Of a stretch of DNA of 35,084 bases, positions 1-8,124 are shown piece after piece. Under the pieces are notes generated by a model, which ran no database searches, was not told the DNA's origin, and was given only the letters and a program-made list of their open reading frames with translations. This DNA comes from Oscillospiraceae bacterium (lineage in GTDB: Bacteria; Bacillota; Clostridia; Oscillospirales; Oscillospiraceae). Numbering within the stretch: position 1 is the first letter of the stretch; each line of letters begins with the position of its first letter. The translations under genes and the position numbers were made by a program. The stretch covers positions 1 through 35,084 of the forward strand of contig JAJBUU010000041.1 in NCBI GenBank assembly GCA_020860205.1, given 5' to 3'.

Positions 1-2
1 AT

Positions 3-443
3 CGGGTGGTTCCGAGCGTCAAACTACTGCCGGTAATTTTGCTCGTTGCTATAATTGATCTGGATCACTCTAAGAAAAACGGAAAGACAGTCGATCAACA
101 GGGAAAAATCAATTATTTCCTTGACTCTGGCATGATCACTGCAGAAGCTATGAACTTTATGCGTGGTCGTTCTATCACTGACACATGGATGATTATAGAT
201 GAAGCACAGAACTTAACACCGCGTCAAGTTAAAGGCGTTGTGACCAGAGTAGGGAAAGGGACTAAAGTGATTTTACTCGGAGATCCTGAACAAATCGACC
301 ATCCTCTGTTGAACGAACAAAACAATGGTTTGAGTTATGCTGCTGACCGCATGAAGGGAAGCTCCTTGTGTGTTCAACAGACAATGCTCCCCACAGAATG
401 TGAACGGTCAGATTTGGCTTCCGATGCTGCAACCAGAATGTAA
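3..443 (+). CDS. PhoH-family ATPase, C-terminal part (5' end outside window or degenerate)
   Basis: The last ~115 codons match the C-terminal half of PhoH/YlaK-type P-loop ATPases. A conserved MRGRSI stretch precedes the Walker-B-like segment IIDEAQNLTP, followed by GTKVILLGDPEQID, NGLSYAADRMKG and a C-terminal MLPTECERSDLA motif. The Walker A region would lie upstream of the window. The first ~20 codons (PVILLVAIIDLDHSKK) fit the family poorly just before the match becomes strong, so the 5' end may be rearranged rather than merely cut by the window edge. The frame is open to the window edge; the in-frame GTG at 6 has no convincing ribosome site. The segment is AT-rich compared with the genes after 1990 and abuts a decayed integrase, so it may be a remnant. 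Proteins of this family are linked to RNA metabolism and stress; the precise role here is unknown. Confidence 0.65.
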   Translation, partial: RVVPSVKLLPVILLVAIIDLDHSKKNGKTVDQQGKINYFLDSGMITAEAMNFMRGRSITDTWMIIDEAQNLTPRQVKGVVTRVGKGTKVILLGDPEQIDHPLLNEQNNGLSYAADRMKGSSLCVQQTMLPTECERSDLASDAATRM

Positions 444-450
444 TTAAACA

Positions 451-480
451 TTGACATAAGAGGAACGTATGTAGTATTAT
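451..480 (+). promoter_or_regulatory. Sigma-A type promoter upstream of the integrase remnant
   Basis: TTGACA at 451-456 and TATTAT at 475-480 are separated by 18 bp. This is a near-consensus vegetative promoter immediately upstream of the recombinase open frame that starts at 527. Its -10 box lies in the loop of the inverted repeat at 461-502, so hairpin formation or protein binding there could interfere with it. Confidence 0.55.
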
Positions 481-502
481 TGTATTGCACTACATCGTTC
501 CT
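461..502. repeat. Inverted repeat / hairpin between phoH fragment and integrase
   Basis: AGGAACGTATGTAGT (461-475) pairs with ACTACATCGTTCCT (489-502) with a one-base bulge and a ~13-nt loop. TTTT follows the right arm, so it may terminate the phoH transcript. It also overlaps the promoter at 451-480 and could be an operator or recombinase-arm site. Termination is the simplest reading. Confidence 0.5.
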
Positions 503-526
503 TTTATCAAGAAAGGAAGATGGCTC

Positions 527-1801
527 ATGGCAGAAAAAAGAAAAGATTCAAAAGGTCGGAACCTTTATACTGGCGAAACACAGGACAAAGAAGGGAGGTA
601 TAGATACAGGTATCAAGACGCAAGAGGAGAAAGACAAACTATTTATAGTTGGCGGCTTGTTGAAACCGATCCACAGCCAAATGGGAAGAAAACGTGCAGG
701 GTTCTGCGAACCCTGGAAAAGGAAATCGAACGCGATTTAGATGAAAGTGTTGATTCGTGGTCTGCAAATAAAATTACATTAAATCAAGCCTTTGATGAAT
801 GGATAAAAAGAAATAACAGGCTTAGACCTAGCACAAAATCCAATAAAGCTATTTATTATAACACTCATGTAAGAAATGAAATCGGTAACCTTACATTTAA
901 TAAACTTGAATTTGACATAATGGAAAATTTTTTCAAGATTTGTATTTTGAAAAAACCTTAGTCCAGGCACCATAGAAATAATTTATAGAACATTGTCACC
1001 GTTGTTTAATAACATGGTTACAAAAAAGCTATACGAGTAAATAATGCAAATTTAACTATTTCAGAAATAAAAAGAATTTGAATTGGACTAGAAACCCAAA
1101 ATGAGCTCTAACACGAGCCGAACAAGATGCGCTTGTAAATTTTTATACTCACAATCCAAAATATTCAAGTTGGGTGTTATTGCTAGACGTGCTTCTAGGA
1201 ACTGGAATGCGAATAGGGGAAGCAACAAGTTTGACATGGAACGATATTGATTTTCAAAGTGGCTTTATATCGGTAAATCATACATTCATATACTACAAGG
1301 AAGCTGGTAAGGAAAAGAAGACAATAAGTTCTCCAAAAACTGCGGCTGGAAATCGCAAAATCCCTATGATGGGAAGTAAAAAAAGCTTTAATGGCTGAAT
1401 TAGAAAGCCAAATGGAAGATGGATTTTTAGATTATGAACTTGATGGATATTCTGGCTTTGTGTTTTTTAACAAAAAAAGAAAACAATTGTATCGCAGCGC
1501 TGCTCCAAGAGATACCGTTTCTAAAATAGCAAAAGATTATAATGAAATGGAGACGAAAAAAGCAAACGAAGAACACAGATTACCTTTACTTCTTCCAAAC
1601 ATTTCTCCACATATTTTAAGACACACTTTTACTAGCCGAATTGCAGAAAGCAATATAATTCCTCCTAAACACTTACAGACCATTTTAGGACATTCCAATA
1701 TTCAAATGACGATGAATGTATATGCGGAAATTTCAGATGAAGTTTTAAAAGATTTTATGGTGGAATTTGAAAAAAGCGGGAATATTAATATTGAAGTTTA
1801 G
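527..1801 (+). pseudogene. Tn916-type tyrosine recombinase/integrase, multiply frameshifted
   Basis: Three overlapping pieces together make one phage/conjugative-transposon integrase. 527-961 carries the arm-binding N-terminus (start ATG 527 after GAAAGGAAGA; KRKDSKGRNLYTGETQ) and part of the SAM-like core-binding domain (LNQAFDEWIKRN). 1174-1398 carries the first catalytic arginine in GTGMRIGEATSLTW. 1391-1801 carries HILRHTF, LGHSNIQMT and the candidate nucleophile tyrosine in MNVYAEIS. Frame is lost near 955-1100 and again near 1391-1398, where TTTAATGGCTGA closes one frame. No excisionase or cargo is visible. The AT-rich composition contrasts with the GC-rich rarA beyond 1990, which fits a dead integrated element. 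The family call is secure; that it is non-functional follows from the multiple frame changes. Confidence 0.85.
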
Positions 1802-1946
1802 CCCAAAGTTTAGCCCATTTGACCATCAAGCCATAACAAATTGCATCAAATTACAACAATTGCAATGTTAAGAAAGGAAGTAAAAAAGTAAGATATATCA
1901 CATAGTAACAAATTATATTAAAATAAAAATTTCCAGAAACCATTTG

Positions 1947-1955
1947 TGTTACAAT
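1947..1955 (+). promoter_or_regulatory. Possible extended -10 promoter for rarA
   Basis: TGTTACAAT gives an extended -10 element (TGn followed by TACAAT at 1950-1955) 35 bp before the rarA start. No good -35 box is seen at the expected spacing. Confidence 0.35.
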
Positions 1956-1989
1956 AGAACAGAGAAAAACGGCGCGGAGGTGAGCGCGG

Positions 1990-3276
1990 ATGTATCGGCC
2001 TTTGGCGGATGAGATTCGGCCGCAGACTATAGACGAAGTTGTGGGACAGACACACATTCTTGGTACGGATGGAATGCTCCGGCGCATCATAGAGAGCGGC
2101 AGCGTTCCAAACATGATATTTTATGGCCCCAGCGGGACAGGCAAGACCACAGTGGCGCGCATCATCGCGCAGCGCACGAACCGCACGCTGCGCAAGCTGA
2201 ACGCGACCACCGCCGGCATTGGCGACATCAAAGCCATCATCGACGAGCTGGATACCCTGCTGACGCCCGGCGGTGTGCTGCTCTATCTGGACGAGATACA
2301 ATACTTCAACAAAAAGCAGCAGCAGAGCCTGTTGGAATTTATCGAAAACGGCAGCATCACACTAATCGCCTCAACCACAGAGAACCCTTATTTTTATGTG
2401 TTCAACGCCATCTTGAGCCGGAGTACGCTCTTTGAGTTCAAGCCGGTGGACGCGCAGGATGTGCTGCCCGCTGTGGACCGCGCCATCGACTATCTCTGCG
2501 CGCGGGACGCCGTGACTGTGGAAATTGAGGACGGCGTACAGGCGCACATCGCGGCAGCCTGCGGCGGGGACGTGCGCAAGGCGGTCAACTCCGTAGAACT
2601 GCTGTTTTCCGCCGCGCGGCGGGTAGATGGCGCGCTGCACCTGACGCTGACGGACGCACAGGCCGTTTCCCAACGCAGCGCCATGCGCTACGACCGCGAC
2701 GGCGACGACCACTTTGACACCGTTTCCGCGCTGATGAAATCCATGCGCGGCAGCGACCCGGACGCGGCGCTGCACTATCTGGCGCGGCTGCTGGAGGCCG
2801 GAGACCTGACCGGCGCGTGCCGCCGTATCCTCTGTTCCGCTTCGGAGGACGTCGGGCTGGCCTATCCGATGGCGGTGCCGATCATCAAGGCCTGCGTGGA
2901 TTCCGCGCTGCAGCTCGGTCTGCCGGAGGCGCAGCTTCCGTTGGGCGAGGCGGTGATCCTGCTCTCCACATGGCCAAAGAGCAACACGGCCTATCTTGGC
3001 ATTGCAGGCGCACGCGCGGACGTGCGCGCCGGAAAAGCCGGTCCGATCCCCCGCACACTGCAAAACGTCCATGCGGACGGAACGGGCTTTGAGCGGGAGC
3101 AGGGCTACAAATACCCGCATGATTTTCCAAACCGCTGGGTGCAGCAACAGTACCTCCCGGATAACCTGGTCGGGACGCACTACTACGAATACGGCGAGAA
3201 TAAAACGGAGCAGGCTGCAAAAAAATACTGGGATGCGATCAAGGGGGAAACTTCCGGTGGATATTCGGGTCGGTGA
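1990..3276 (+). CDS. rarA: Replication-associated recombination protein A (RarA/MgsA), AAA+ ATPase
   Basis: RarA is a clamp-loader-like AAA+ ATPase that acts at stalled or single-strand-gapped replication forks and interacts with SSB. The 428-residue length is normal for the family. Visible are the N-terminal RPLADEIRP/VVGQ box, Walker A GPSGTGKTT at residues 46-54, Walker B LLYLDEIQ near residue 98 and sensor-1 STTENP. The C-terminal half carries the tetramerisation region with the typical EDVGLAYP and LPDNLVG segments. The ATG at 1990 follows GGCGCGGAGG. It starts the GC-rich chromosomal backbone directly after the decayed integrase, and the downstream DUF951 gene overlaps its last codons, so the two are probably co-translated. 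The family assignment is firm. Confidence 0.95.
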   Translation: MYRPLADEIRPQTIDEVVGQTHILGTDGMLRRIIESGSVPNMIFYGPSGTGKTTVARIIAQRTNRTLRKLNATTAGIGDIKAIIDELDTLLTPGGVLLYLDEIQYFNKKQQQSLLEFIENGSITLIASTTENPYFYVFNAILSRSTLFEFKPVDAQDVLPAVDRAIDYLCARDAVTVEIEDGVQAHIAAACGGDVRKAVNSVELLFSAARRVDGALHLTLTDAQAVSQRSAMRYDRDGDDHFDTVSALMKSMRGSDPDAALHYLARLLEAGDLTGACRRILCSASEDVGLAYPMAVPIIKACVDSALQLGLPEAQLPLGEAVILLSTWPKSNTAYLGIAGARADVRAGKAGPIPRTLQNVHADGTGFEREQGYKYPHDFPNRWVQQQYLPDNLVGTHYYEYGENKTEQAAKKYWDAIKGETSGGYSGR

Positions 3277-3439
3277 CATCCTGACAATGAAAAAAGCGCA
3301 TCCCTGCGGCGGCAAACAGTGGCTTGTCCTGCGCACCGGCGCGGACTTCCGGCTGCGCTGTCTCGGCTGCGGCCATGAGGTGATGGGCGCGCGCAGCCGC
3401 TTTGAACGCAATATCAAAACGGTGGCGCACAGCGAATGA
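3257..3439 (+). CDS. DUF951 family small protein
   Basis: This 60-residue protein of unknown function has a GTG start at 3257, inside the 3' end of rarA, with AAGGGGG about 10 bases upstream. It shows the DUF951 pattern: IRVGDILTMKKAHPCGG, then VLRTGADFRLRCLGCGH and an RFERN tail. The three cysteines (one in HPCG, two in CLGC) and neighbouring histidines suggest a small metal-binding or RNA/nucleotide-binding fold; this is an inference. B. subtilis YyzM belongs to the same family. The ~20-nt overlap with rarA points to one transcript and translational coupling. Confidence 0.85.
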   Translation: MDIRVGDILTMKKAHPCGGKQWLVLRTGADFRLRCLGCGHEVMGARSRFERNIKTVAHSE

Positions 3440-3529
3440 TCCTCCCACTTCCCAGCCCTGCGCCGCCGCAGGAAACAGACGCTTTCAAAACAACAAACCA
3501 TATTCTGATGAAAAAAAGGAGCGCATAGT

Positions 3530-3922
3530 ATGAAAAAAGAAAGCCCTTCTATGGACGCATGGCTGAAAGAGGCAAAGGCGGATAGCACCGCCGAAAAATG
3601 CGGGATGTACCTGTTCCATAACGGCGTTGTGCGCCGCGACGCAAAGGCAAAGGTACGCGCGGGCGACGCTTCCGCCGCGCCGGTTCGCGGCATGGAGTTT
3701 GCCTGCGACGCGGCCAAAGCAGACGCTGCCGTTGCCGCCGCGCGGCAGATGGACGGCATCTTCTATATCCGCGTATGGGTGAACGAGGGGACGCTGGCGG
3801 TCGGAGATGACATCATGTATGTTCTCATTGGCGGCGACATCCGCCCCCATGTCGTGGATGCACTGCAATTCCTGGTCGGCAAGCTGAAAAACGAATGCGT
3901 GGTCGAGCGGGAACTGACCTGA
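3530..3922 (+). CDS. MoaE-like molybdopterin synthase catalytic subunit family protein
   Basis: The 130-residue protein matches the short clostridial MoaE-like group: GMYLFHNGVVR near the N-terminus, then VNEGTLAVGDDIMYVLIGGDIRPHV and VGKLKNEC near the C-terminus. Canonical MoaE joins MoaD thiocarboxylate to precursor Z to form the molybdopterin dithiolene. No moaD or other cofactor genes lie nearby, and the E. coli catalytic lysine motif is only loosely recognisable (KLKNE), so function in Mo-cofactor synthesis is unproven. The ATG at 3530 is preceded by AAAAGGAG. It lies 90 bp after the DUF951 gene and directly upstream of the copper operon promoter, and probably belongs to the rarA transcript. 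Confidence 0.75.
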   Translation: MKKESPSMDAWLKEAKADSTAEKCGMYLFHNGVVRRDAKAKVRAGDASAAPVRGMEFACDAAKADAAVAAARQMDGIFYIRVWVNEGTLAVGDDIMYVLIGGDIRPHVVDALQFLVGKLKNECVVERELT

Positions 3923-3955
3923 AACACCGCCGCGCAAAAAATTTCCGTTCCTGAC

Positions 3956-3984
3956 TTGACAAATACCCCCACACGGTATATTAT
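3956..3984 (+). promoter_or_regulatory. Promoter of the csoR-copA-copZ operon
   Basis: TTGACA (3956-3961), a 17-bp spacer and TATTAT (3979-3984) form a near-consensus sigma-A promoter. The transcript would start near 3991 and read csoR first. The -10 lies inside the CsoR-type palindrome, the arrangement expected for steric repression. Confidence 0.88.
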
Positions 3985-4003
3985 ATACCGGCTGGGGGTA
4001 TTT
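3961..4003. promoter_or_regulatory. CsoR-type operator palindrome
   Basis: Nested inverted repeats share one centre at 3982. The outer arms are AAATACCCCC (3961-3970) and GGGGGTATTT (3994-4003); the inner arms are GGTATA (3975-3980) and TATACC (3984-3989). Symmetric 4-bp gaps lie between inner and outer arms. The ATACCCCC/GGGGGTAT signature is that of copper-sensing CsoR operators, and the repressor gene follows directly. Covering the -10 and start region, it implies copper-relieved autoregulation. Confidence 0.85.
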
Positions 4004-4039
4004 TTGAATTTACCCGGCAGAAATGGAGAAATTACTTGC

Positions 4040-4348
4040 ATGGAATGCAACAAACAATGCTGCGACTGTGCGCGTATTACGGAACGTTCGGAGGAGGAGC
4101 GCAAAAAGCTGCTCAACCGCCTCAGCCGCATTGAGGGACAGGTGCGCGGGATCCGCGGGATGATCGAAAAGGACGCATACTGCGCGGACATTCTGATGCA
4201 GTCTGCTGCGGTGAGCGCCGCAGTCAACGCATTTAACAAAGAGCTGCTGGGCCGCCACATCCGCACCTGTGTCGCACGGGACATCCGCGCCGGCGGCGAG
4301 GACGCGGTGGACGAGCTGGTGACGCTGGTGCAAAAGCTGATGAAATGA
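4040..4348 (+). CDS. csoR: Copper-sensing transcriptional repressor CsoR
   Basis: This 102-residue DUF156/CsoR-FrmR family repressor is all-helical, and copper(I) binding releases it from DNA. It has the [12 protein letters not shown] helix and the Cys-His-Cys ligand triad C48 (DAYCADIL), H73 and C77 (GRHIRTC), which marks the copper branch rather than the nickel or formaldehyde branches. An extra Cys-rich N-terminus (CNKQCCDC) is present. The start is ATG 4040 with TGGAG ~10 bases upstream. An earlier in-frame TTG at 3956 is rejected because it is part of the -35 box. It is followed after 7 bp by copA, forming one operon. Confidence 0.93.
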   Translation: MECNKQCCDCARITERSEEERKKLLNRLSRIEGQVRGIRGMIEKDAYCADILMQSAAVSAAVNAFNKELLGRHIRTCVARDIRAGGEDAVDELVTLVQKLMK

Positions 4349-4355
4349 GGGGGAC

Positions 4356-6839
4356 ATGATGGTGCAATACAATGTGACCGGGATGAGCTGCGCGGCGTGC
4401 AGCGCGCGGGTGGAAAAGGCCGTGAAAGCCGTGGACGGCGTGACAGAATGCGCAGTCAGTCTGCTGACGAACTCCATGCGCGTGGAAGGGACCGCGCCGC
4501 CGGACGCGGTGATCGAGGCCGTGACAAAGGCCGGTTACGGCGCCGTTCCAAAGACTGCGGACGGGCAGCCGTCTACCGCCGCGTCGCAGGACGCGCTCAA
4601 GGACACGGAAACGCCAAAGCTGCTGCGCCGCCTTTGCTGGTCGATCGGGTTCCTCATCGTTTTGATGTATCTTTCAATGGGTCATATGATGTGGGGCTGG
4701 CCGGTTCCGGCGCGGCTTGCCGAAAACCACATTGCGATGGGACTCATCGAGCTGCTGCTGACGGGCATCATCATGGTCATCAACCAGAGGTTTTTCATCA
4801 GCGGCTTCCGTGCCGTGCTGCACCGCGCGCCAAATATGGATACGCTGGTCGCGCTCGGCTCCACGGCGGCGTTCCTCTGGAGCGTCTGGGTGCTCTTTGC
4901 CATGACAGACGCGCAGGTCCGCGGCGACAGCGCTGCCGTCATGGATTACATGATGCAGTTCTATTTTGAGTCCGCCGCGATGATCCTGACCCTTGTCACG
5001 GTCGGCAAGACGCTGGAAGCGCGCTCCAAAGGGCGCACGACGGACGCGCTGAAAAGCCTGATGAACCTCTCGCCCAAGACCGCAACGGTGGAGCGGGACG
5101 GCGCAGAACAGCGCGTTCCCGTGGAACAGGTTCTGTGCGGCGATATATTTGTCGTGCGTCCCGGCGAGGTCATCCCCGTGGACGGGCGCGTGCTGCACGG
5201 CGAGAGCGCGGTGGACGAGGCGGCGCTGACCGGCGAGAGCATCCCGGTGGACAAGGCGACGGGCGACGCCGTTTCCGCCGGTACCATCAATCAGTCCGGC
5301 TTCCTGCGCTGTGAGGCCACCCGCGTCGGCGCAGATACCACGCTTGCGCAGATCATTCAAATGGTCGGTGATGCGGCGGCGACCAAAGCGCCCATTGCGA
5401 AGGTCGCGGACAGGGTCGCCGGAATTTTCGTCCCGACAGTCATGGGCATCGCCTGCGTCACGCTCATCGTCTGGCTGCTGCTGGGTCAGGGCGTTGGTTA
5501 TGCACTGGCGCGCGGCATCTCCGTACTCGTGATCAGCTGTCCCTGCGCGCTGGGGCTTGCCACACCGGTGGCCATCATGGTCGGCAGCGGCGTTGGCGCG
5601 CGCAACGGCATACTGTTCAAAACCGCCGCCGCGCTGGAGGAAGCCGGGCGTGTCAAAATCGTCGCGCTGGACAAAACCGGAACCGTCACGGAGGGCAGTC
5701 CCCGCGTGACGGACGTGCTGCCCGCGCCGGGCGTGACGGAGGAGGAGCTGCTCACGGCGGCGCTGGCGCTGGAACAGCCCAGCGAACATCCGCTGGCAAA
5801 GGCGATTTTGGCGCTGGGCGCGGAACGCGGTCTGACGGCGGAAACGGTTTCGGACTTCGCGGCGCTGGCCGGGTCCGGTGTTTCCGGCTCTTTGCACGGC
5901 GCTGCGCTGCTCGGCGGCAGCGGGACTTTCATCCACAGCCGTGCCGCCCTGCCTTCGGAAACGGATGCGCAGGCCGACGCACTCTCGCAGCAGGGCAAAA
6001 CGCCGCTTTTCTTCCTGCGGGATGGAATATTTCTTGGCATCATCGCTGTTGCGGACGTTATCAAGGCAGACAGCCCGGCGGCCATCCGGGAACTGCGGGA
6101 GCTGGGCGTCCGGGTCGTCATGCTGACAGGCGACAACGCGCAAACCGCCGCCGCGATCGGGGCACAGGCTGGCGTGGACGAAATCATCGCCGGTGTGCTG
6201 CCGGAGGGCAAGGAGCAGGCGATCCGTGATTTGGCGGCGCAGGGGCGTGTTTGTATGGTGGGCGACGGCATCAACGATGCACCGGCGCTGACCCGCGCCG
6301 ATCTCGGCGTGGCCATCGGCGCAGGGACGGACGTGGCGATCGAGGCCGCAGATGTGGTGCTGATGAAAAGCCGTCTTTCCGATGTGCCGCTGGCGCTGCG
6401 GCTTGGCCGCGCCACGCTGCGCAACATCCACGAAAACCTGTTTTGGGCGTTCATTTATAATGTCATCGGCATCCCGCTGGCGGCTGGCGTTCTGATCCCG
6501 CTGGGGCTGACGCTTGACCCGATGTTCGGCGCGGCGGCGATGAGCCTGAGCAGCTTCTGCGTGGTGAGCAACGCGCTGCGGCTGAACCTGTTCCGCACGA
6601 ACCGCAGGGACGAGGCGGCGGCGCAGGATGTGACCACGCTGCGCATCAAAGGGATGATGTGCGCCCACTGCGAGGCGCGCGTGCGGGAAGCGCTCTCCGC
6701 ACTTCCCGGCGTCACCGTGCTTTCTGTCAGCCACGAGTCGGCAACCGCCGCGCTGCAGCGCGATGACACCGTCAGCGATGACGCGCTGCGCAATGCAGTC
6801 GCAGGCGCAGGTTACCGGGTCAAAAAAATCTCCGGATAA
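4356..6839 (+). CDS. copA: Copper-exporting P1B-type ATPase CopA with HMA domains at both ends
   Basis: The 827-residue P-type ATPase pumps Cu(I) out of the cytoplasm. Residues ~4-68 form an HMA metal-binding domain with GMSCAAC (C12/C15). Further on are the actuator motif TGES (~291), the transmembrane metal site CPC (395-397), the phosphorylated aspartate D439 in DKTGTVTEG, the HP motif (H478) and the hinge GDGINDAP (~636). A second HMA domain with GMMCAHC (C769/C772) occupies the C-terminus, which is less usual. The start is ATG 4356; ATG 4359 is equally possible, with GAGGGGG upstream. It lies between csoR and a copZ-like gene, as expected for a copper-efflux operon. All catalytic residues are present. 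Confidence 0.96.
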   Translation: MMVQYNVTGMSCAACSARVEKAVKAVDGVTECAVSLLTNSMRVEGTAPPDAVIEAVTKAGYGAVPKTADGQPSTAASQDALKDTETPKLLRRLCWSIGFLIVLMYLSMGHMMWGWPVPARLAENHIAMGLIELLLTGIIMVINQRFFISGFRAVLHRAPNMDTLVALGSTAAFLWSVWVLFAMTDAQVRGDSAAVMDYMMQFYFESAAMILTLVTVGKTLEARSKGRTTDALKSLMNLSPKTATVERDGAEQRVPVEQVLCGDIFVVRPGEVIPVDGRVLHGESAVDEAALTGESIPVDKATGDAVSAGTINQSGFLRCEATRVGADTTLAQIIQMVGDAAATKAPIAKVADRVAGIFVPTVMGIACVTLIVWLLLGQGVGYALARGISVLVISCPCALGLATPVAIMVGSGVGARNGILFKTAAALEEAGRVKIVALDKTGTVTEGSPRVTDVLPAPGVTEEELLTAALALEQPSEHPLAKAILALGAERGLTAETVSDFAALAGSGVSGSLHGAALLGGSGTFIHSRAALPSETDAQADALSQQGKTPLFFLRDGIFLGIIAVADVIKADSPAAIRELRELGVRVVMLTGDNAQTAAAIGAQAGVDEIIAGVLPEGKEQAIRDLAAQGRVCMVGDGINDAPALTRADLGVAIGAGTDVAIEAADVVLMKSRLSDVPLALRLGRATLRNIHENLFWAFIYNVIGIPLAAGVLIPLGLTLDPMFGAAAMSLSSFCVVSNALRLNLFRTNRRDEAAAQDVTTLRIKGMMCAHCEARVREALSALPGVTVLSVSHESATAALQRDDTVSDDALRNAVAGAGYRVKKISG

Positions 6840-6904
6840 GCTCCTCCGGACAAATCGCAAACAAACGATCCAATCATTTATTTTTTAGAAAGAGGTAAAC
6901 AGCC

Positions 6905-7156
6905 ATGTATCAAATCACAGCGACAGTAGAAGGTATGATGTGCGGAATGTGCGAGGCGCACGTCAATGACGCCATCCGCAAGGCGTTTCCGGTAAAAAAG
7001 GTCGTCTCCTCCCACGGCAAAAACCAGACGGAGATCCTTGCGGAGAACGACATTTCTGACGAGGCGCTGAAGTCCACCATCGAGGGTGCCGGTTACACCT
7101 TTGTTTCCGCCCGGCATGAGGAGACTGCGGGCGGTGGACTGTTTCGGCGGAAATAA
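6905..7156 (+). CDS. copZ: CopZ-like copper chaperone (single HMA domain)
   Basis: This 83-residue cytoplasmic protein has one heavy-metal-associated domain with GMMCGMC (C13/C16) and a conserved GAGYTF near the C-terminal side of the domain, plus a short basic tail. It likely hands Cu(I) to CopA and CsoR. The start ATG 6905 follows AGAAAGAGG. It is the last gene of the copper operon, 65 bp after copA, and ends within a long hairpin. Its motif resembles the C-terminal HMA of the upstream CopA (GMMCAHC), which may share its origin. Confidence 0.88.
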   Translation: MYQITATVEGMMCGMCEAHVNDAIRKAFPVKKVVSSHGKNQTEILAENDISDEALKSTIEGAGYTFVSARHEETAGGGLFRRK

Positions 7157-7185
7157 ACGGGGCTGCGCCCCGTTTATTTCCGCCG
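7145..7185. terminator. Long perfect hairpin at the end of the copper operon
   Basis: A 19-bp perfect stem (7145-7163 with 7167-7185, loop TGC) contains the copZ stop codon in its left arm. It sits between convergent genes (copZ plus, nitroreductase minus) and may end transcription from both sides. No U-run follows on the plus strand, so it may act as a 3' stabiliser or need a factor. Confidence 0.65.
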
Positions 7186-7252
7186 TCAGAACTTTGGTCC
7201 CGGCAGACCACAGTATATCGAAGTGATGACAGTGTTTACCGCTGGCAGGAGG

Positions 7253-8011
7253 TCAACATTCAGCCGGTGCGGTCTGCGTCAGGAAGCCGGACTGTTCCAG
7301 AAACTTTCCAACAGAGTATCTGGGTTTTACCTCAATGGCGTGCTGCGTGCGCGCTACCCAACCCCGATCGCTTCGTCCGTTTGTGGTACGGAAGAAATAT
7401 TGAGAAACATCCGTATCATATTCCTGCAGCTCCGCCGCTGTGGGCAGAGCGGGATAGGCGTCCGTGTCAAAGATAAAACGTGTATCCAGTCGCGGACGCT
7501 GCTCCGGTATAGACTCGGGATAGCCAAGACAAAGCAAATACATCGGAAAAACCAGCTCTGGCAATGCAAACAGAGCTGCCATTTTTGCGGTTTCGTTGCG
7601 CACGCCGCCCACAATCACACCGCCAAGACCACAGGCCTGCGCTGCGATGAACGCCCGCTGCGCAACCAGCGCCGCGTCTGAAACGGCCACGGTAAACAGC
7701 TCCGCATTGTGAAGCACATGACTGTCTGCTGGATGTAGCAGCACGTCGGTACGGTGTAAATCTGCGCAGAACAACAGAACCAGCGGCGCTTTTACCACCC
7801 ATTCCTGTCCTCCGGAATAATCCATAAGTGCCTGCCGTTTTTCAAAATCCGTCACCTGAATCACCGTATATGCCTGCAAATAGCTTGAGGTGGGCGCGCG
7901 CTGCGCACATTTTAGAATGGTTTCCGTGATTTCGGGGGAAACCGGCTGATCCAGTAATGCACGCACAGAGGAATGTGCCAACAACAAATCGACGGTAGAA
8001 TTGTGAATCAT
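7253..8011 (-). CDS. NfsA-type nitroreductase family FMN oxidoreductase
   Basis: The 252-residue protein has the nitroreductase fold, usually a homodimeric FMN-dependent NAD(P)H oxidoreductase. Visible are HSSVRALLDQPV (N-terminal FMN-binding region), CAQRAPTSSYLQAYTVIQV, a Gly-rich AQACGLGGVIVGG segment and a C-terminal SVGKFLEQSGF. The preferred start is ATG 8011, preceded by AAAAAAGGAG. The same frame is open upstream to an ATG at 8128 that overlaps the tctA stop as ATGA, adding 39 residues outside the family's usual N-terminus. It is the last gene of the cyclase-tctCBA operon, so its substrate may be imported or processed by the preceding genes; this is inference. Confidence 0.85.
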   Translation of the reverse strand: MIHNSTVDLLLAHSSVRALLDQPVSPEITETILKCAQRAPTSSYLQAYTVIQVTDFEKRQALMDYSGGQEWVVKAPLVLLFCADLHRTDVLLHPADSHVLHNAELFTVAVSDAALVAQRAFIAAQACGLGGVIVGGVRNETAKMAALFALPELVFPMYLLCLGYPESIPEQRPRLDTRFIFDTDAYPALPTAAELQEYDTDVSQYFFRTTNGRSDRGWVARTQHAIEVKPRYSVGKFLEQSGFLTQTAPAEC

Positions 8012-8124
8012 ATCAAAGTACTCCTTTTTTAAATGTCCGGGCTGCGCCGCACAAATCAGCAGACGCGGCTGGGAGAAATCTTTTCCGTTGAACGCTGCGA
8101 TTGCATCCTGCGGTGATTCCCTGT

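Noticed and set aside
3956-4039. TTG at 3956 as csoR start
   Set aside because: It is part of the -35 box and the frame would span the operator; ATG 4040 has a ribosome site and family-like N-terminus.
4674-6860. Very long antisense frame opposite copA (728 codons)
   Set aside because: GC-rich shadow of copA; Arg/His/Asp-rich translation with no motif or ribosome site. The same applies to antisense frames opposite rarA, pcrA and the spoIVA region.
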